Shown piece by piece: positions 7,905 to 9,155 of a stretch of DNA of 9,155 nt. Position 1 is the stretch's first letter. Each line of letters starts with the position of its first letter. Made by a program: the position numbers and the translations under genes. This DNA comes from an uncultured Solirubrobacter sp. (GTDB taxonomy: Bacteria > Actinomycetota > Thermoleophilia > Solirubrobacterales > Solirubrobacteraceae). The notes under the pieces are model-generated. The model did no database searches. It saw only the letters and a list, made by a program, of their open reading frames with translations, and was not told where the DNA came from. Where the stretch lies: the NCBI GenBank assembly GCA_937871635.1, contig CALMNS010000218.1:1-9155 (forward strand). The letters are read 5' to 3'.

Positions 7905-8966
7905 TCATCCCGCCTCCCTCGTCTGTTCGCCCAGCAGGCCGGACGGCTTGAAGACCATGATGAGGACGAGGAACGAGAAGACCAGCGCGGGCGTCCACTC
8001 CGTGCCGATCCGGTTGTCGGAGATCTGCTGGATGAAGCCGATGATCAGCCCGCCGAGGACCGCCCCCCGAAGGTTGCCGATGCCGCCCATCACCGCGGCG
8101 GTGAACGCGATGAGGCCGGCGGTGAAGCCCTGGAAGTACCAGATCGTCGTCTGGTACAGCGCGTAGATCAGGCCGGCGGCGCCGGCCAGCATCCCGCCGA
8201 TCAGGAAGGTGAGGGAGATGGTCGTGTCGACGTTGATCCCCATGAGGCGCGCGGCCTCCGGATCCTGGGCGGTGGCACGCATCGCCTTGCCCAGGCGCGA
8301 CTTGGTGATGAACGCCGTCATCAGCAGCACGAGCGGGATCGTCACGCCGACGGAGAGCAGGTCGCCGTTGGAGACGGTGACGCCGCCGAACGAGAAGAGC
8401 TCCTTCTGCGCCTGCACCAGGTCGGTGATGCCCTCCTGCGAGCCGCCGCGCCAGAGCAGGCCGACGTTCTGCAGGATGAAGGACATGCCGACCGCGGTGA
8501 TCAGCGCCGCGAGCTTGGGGGCGTCGCGCAACGGTCGATACGCCACCCGCTCGATCATCACGTTGAGCAGGCCGGAGCCAAGCATCGCGACGATGAGCGT
8601 CAGCGCGAGCCCGAGGACGAGGCCGAGGACCCCGGTGGCCGCCGTCAGCCCGACGGTGCCGAAGAAGGAGGCCGACACGAACGAGCCGATCATGAAGACC
8701 TCGCCGTGGGCGAAGTTGATGAGCTCGACGATGCCGTAGACCAGCGTGTAGCCGATCGCGATGAGCGCCCAGATGGCGCCGTTGGACAGCCCGGCGACGA
8801 GGTTGTTGCCGAGCCGGGTGAGGTTCCCGTCGTTGACGAGGTCGGAGACCCCGTAGTAGACCGGCAGGGCCGCGAGGATCGCGATCAGGCCGTAGGTGGA
8901 GATGAAGGCCCGCGCCTTCTCGCCGAACGGGACGGCGGGAGCGACGGGAACGCTGGCAGCTTCCAT
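7905..8966 (-). CDS. livH: Branched-chain amino acid-type ABC transporter permease LivH
   Basis: This 353-residue inner-membrane permease partners with LivM. The N-terminal 20 residues are hydrophilic and the first helix is about 24-40. The family hallmark GAIWALIAIGYTLVYGIVEL, then INFAHGEVFMIGSF, spans 63-96. Other marks are VAYRPLRDAPKLAALITAVG (141-160), the EAA-type coupling loop GKAMRATAQDPEAARLMGIN (226-245), FTAAVMGGIGNLRGAVLGG (288-306) and VFKPSGLLG (338-346). Roughly eight hydrophobic segments are visible. The ATG at 8966 is preceded by no Shine-Dalgarno-like sequence, which is odd for a gene inside an operon. A large hairpin separates it from the binding-protein gene, so its expression is probably a fraction of that gene's. 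Confidence 0.95.
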   Translation of the reverse strand: MEAASVPVAPAVPFGEKARAFISTYGLIAILAALPVYYGVSDLVNDGNLTRLGNNLVAGLSNGAIWALIAIGYTLVYGIVELINFAHGEVFMIGSFVSASFFGTVGLTAATGVLGLVLGLALTLIVAMLGSGLLNVMIERVAYRPLRDAPKLAALITAVGMSFILQNVGLLWRGGSQEGITDLVQAQKELFSFGGVTVSNGDLLSVGVTIPLVLLMTAFITKSRLGKAMRATAQDPEAARLMGINVDTTISLTFLIGGMLAGAAGLIYALYQTTIWYFQGFTAGLIAFTAAVMGGIGNLRGAVLGGLIIGFIQQISDNRIGTEWTPALVFSFLVLIMVFKPSGLLGEQTREAG

Positions 8967-8979
8967 GTCAAGTGCACCA

Positions 8980-9027
8980 AACAGGACCGGGGCGGCCCTG
9001 GCAAGGGCCGCCCCGCTGAGTCCTGTT
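8980..9027 (-). terminator. Large hairpin between binding-protein gene and livH (partial terminator or mRNA stabiliser)
   Basis: The inner stem of 12 bp is perfect: CGGGGCGGCCCT (8988-8999) against AGGGCCGCCCCG (9004-9015), with a 4-nt loop. The outer stem of 8 bp is also perfect: AACAGGAC (8980-8987) against GTCCTGTT (9020-9027). The two stems are separated only by a 4-nt bulge (9016-9019). On the transcribed minus strand it is followed by TTTGG, not a long U-run. Hairpins in this position, after a periplasmic binding-protein gene, commonly let only part of transcription continue or protect the upstream mRNA. Confidence 0.85.
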
Positions 9028-9041
9028 CGACTGCTGTCTAG

Positions 9042-9155
9042 TTAGGCGGCAGCCTTGACGGTCTGGTCGAACTCGAGCTCACCGTTCTTGACGGTGTAGA
9101 TCCCGTAGTCGGTCAGCGTCGTGTCGCCGTTCTCGTCGATCGAGTACGTCCCGAG
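9042..9155 (-). CDS. C-terminal end of ABC transporter substrate-binding protein (LivJ/LivK-like), partial
   Basis: The minus strand from the right edge reads 37 residues and ends at TAA (9044-9042). The text includes LGTYSIDENGDTTLTDYGIY and ends TVKNGELEFDQTVKAAA. A strand ending in a YxVKNGE-F-type pattern is typical of the C-terminus of type I periplasmic binding proteins of the LivJ/LivK family. It is read as such chiefly because it lies directly upstream of livH in the same direction. The protein would be exported or lipid-anchored and would bind the ligand outside the membrane; the parts that decide ligand choice are outside the window. Confidence 0.8.
   Translation of the reverse strand, partial: LGTYSIDENGDTTLTDYGIYTVKNGELEFDQTVKAAA

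Noticed and set aside
7611..9041. Plus-strand open frame of 476 codons across livM and livH
   Set aside because: It is antisense to two clear permease genes, its composition is biased to Asp/Glu/Arg/Gly, and it has no recognisable domain.

Overview
The window is very GC-rich, with a strong G/C bias at third codon positions in the real genes. This, the GTG starts and the likely leaderless promoters point to a high-GC actinobacterium. The protein style suggests a lineage such as Thermoleophilia, but that placement is inference from reading and has not been searched. The genes are ordinary chromosomal metabolism and transport. I see no CRISPR array, transposase, phage gene, rRNA or tRNA.

Left part (1-2489): the 5' end of polA (DNA polymerase I, minus strand, running off the left edge) is divergent from a complete NAD-type malic enzyme with an N-terminal ACT domain. 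Only 26 bp separate the two start codons. That gap holds two outward-facing -10-like hexamers that share a central TA step, with essentially no room for 5' leaders.

Middle part (2490-4749): a 449-bp non-coding gap lies between the convergent 3' ends of the malic enzyme and a SAM-dependent methyltransferase. It holds two structured repeat groups: a 60/61-bp tandem pair of hairpin-forming units, and a 191-bp stretch carrying four related GTGCCCC motifs, with an 11-bp perfect inverted repeat at its ends. The methyltransferase (minus) is divergent from a TIGR01777-type SDR epimerase (plus).

Right part (4754-9155): a branched-chain amino acid-type (LIV/HAAT) ABC transporter operon runs leftward. 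In transcription order it is the substrate-binding protein (only the last 37 residues are in the window), a large hairpin, permease livH, permease livM, ATPase livG, ATPase livF, and a 93-residue two-helix membrane protein coupled to livF by an ATGA overlap. The binding protein would deliver substrate to the LivH/LivM channel, driven by the LivG/LivF ATPases. The hairpin after the binding-protein gene probably sets the excess of binding protein over membrane parts. The livH-livM and livM-livG spacers are both exactly 52 bp and have nearly identical ends, which is the most unusual structural feature of the operon.

I did not find a convincing new multi-gene system. The best leads are the two nearly identical liv spacers, the symmetric divergent promoter, the structured repeats between convergent genes, and the unknown small membrane protein attached to the liv operon.
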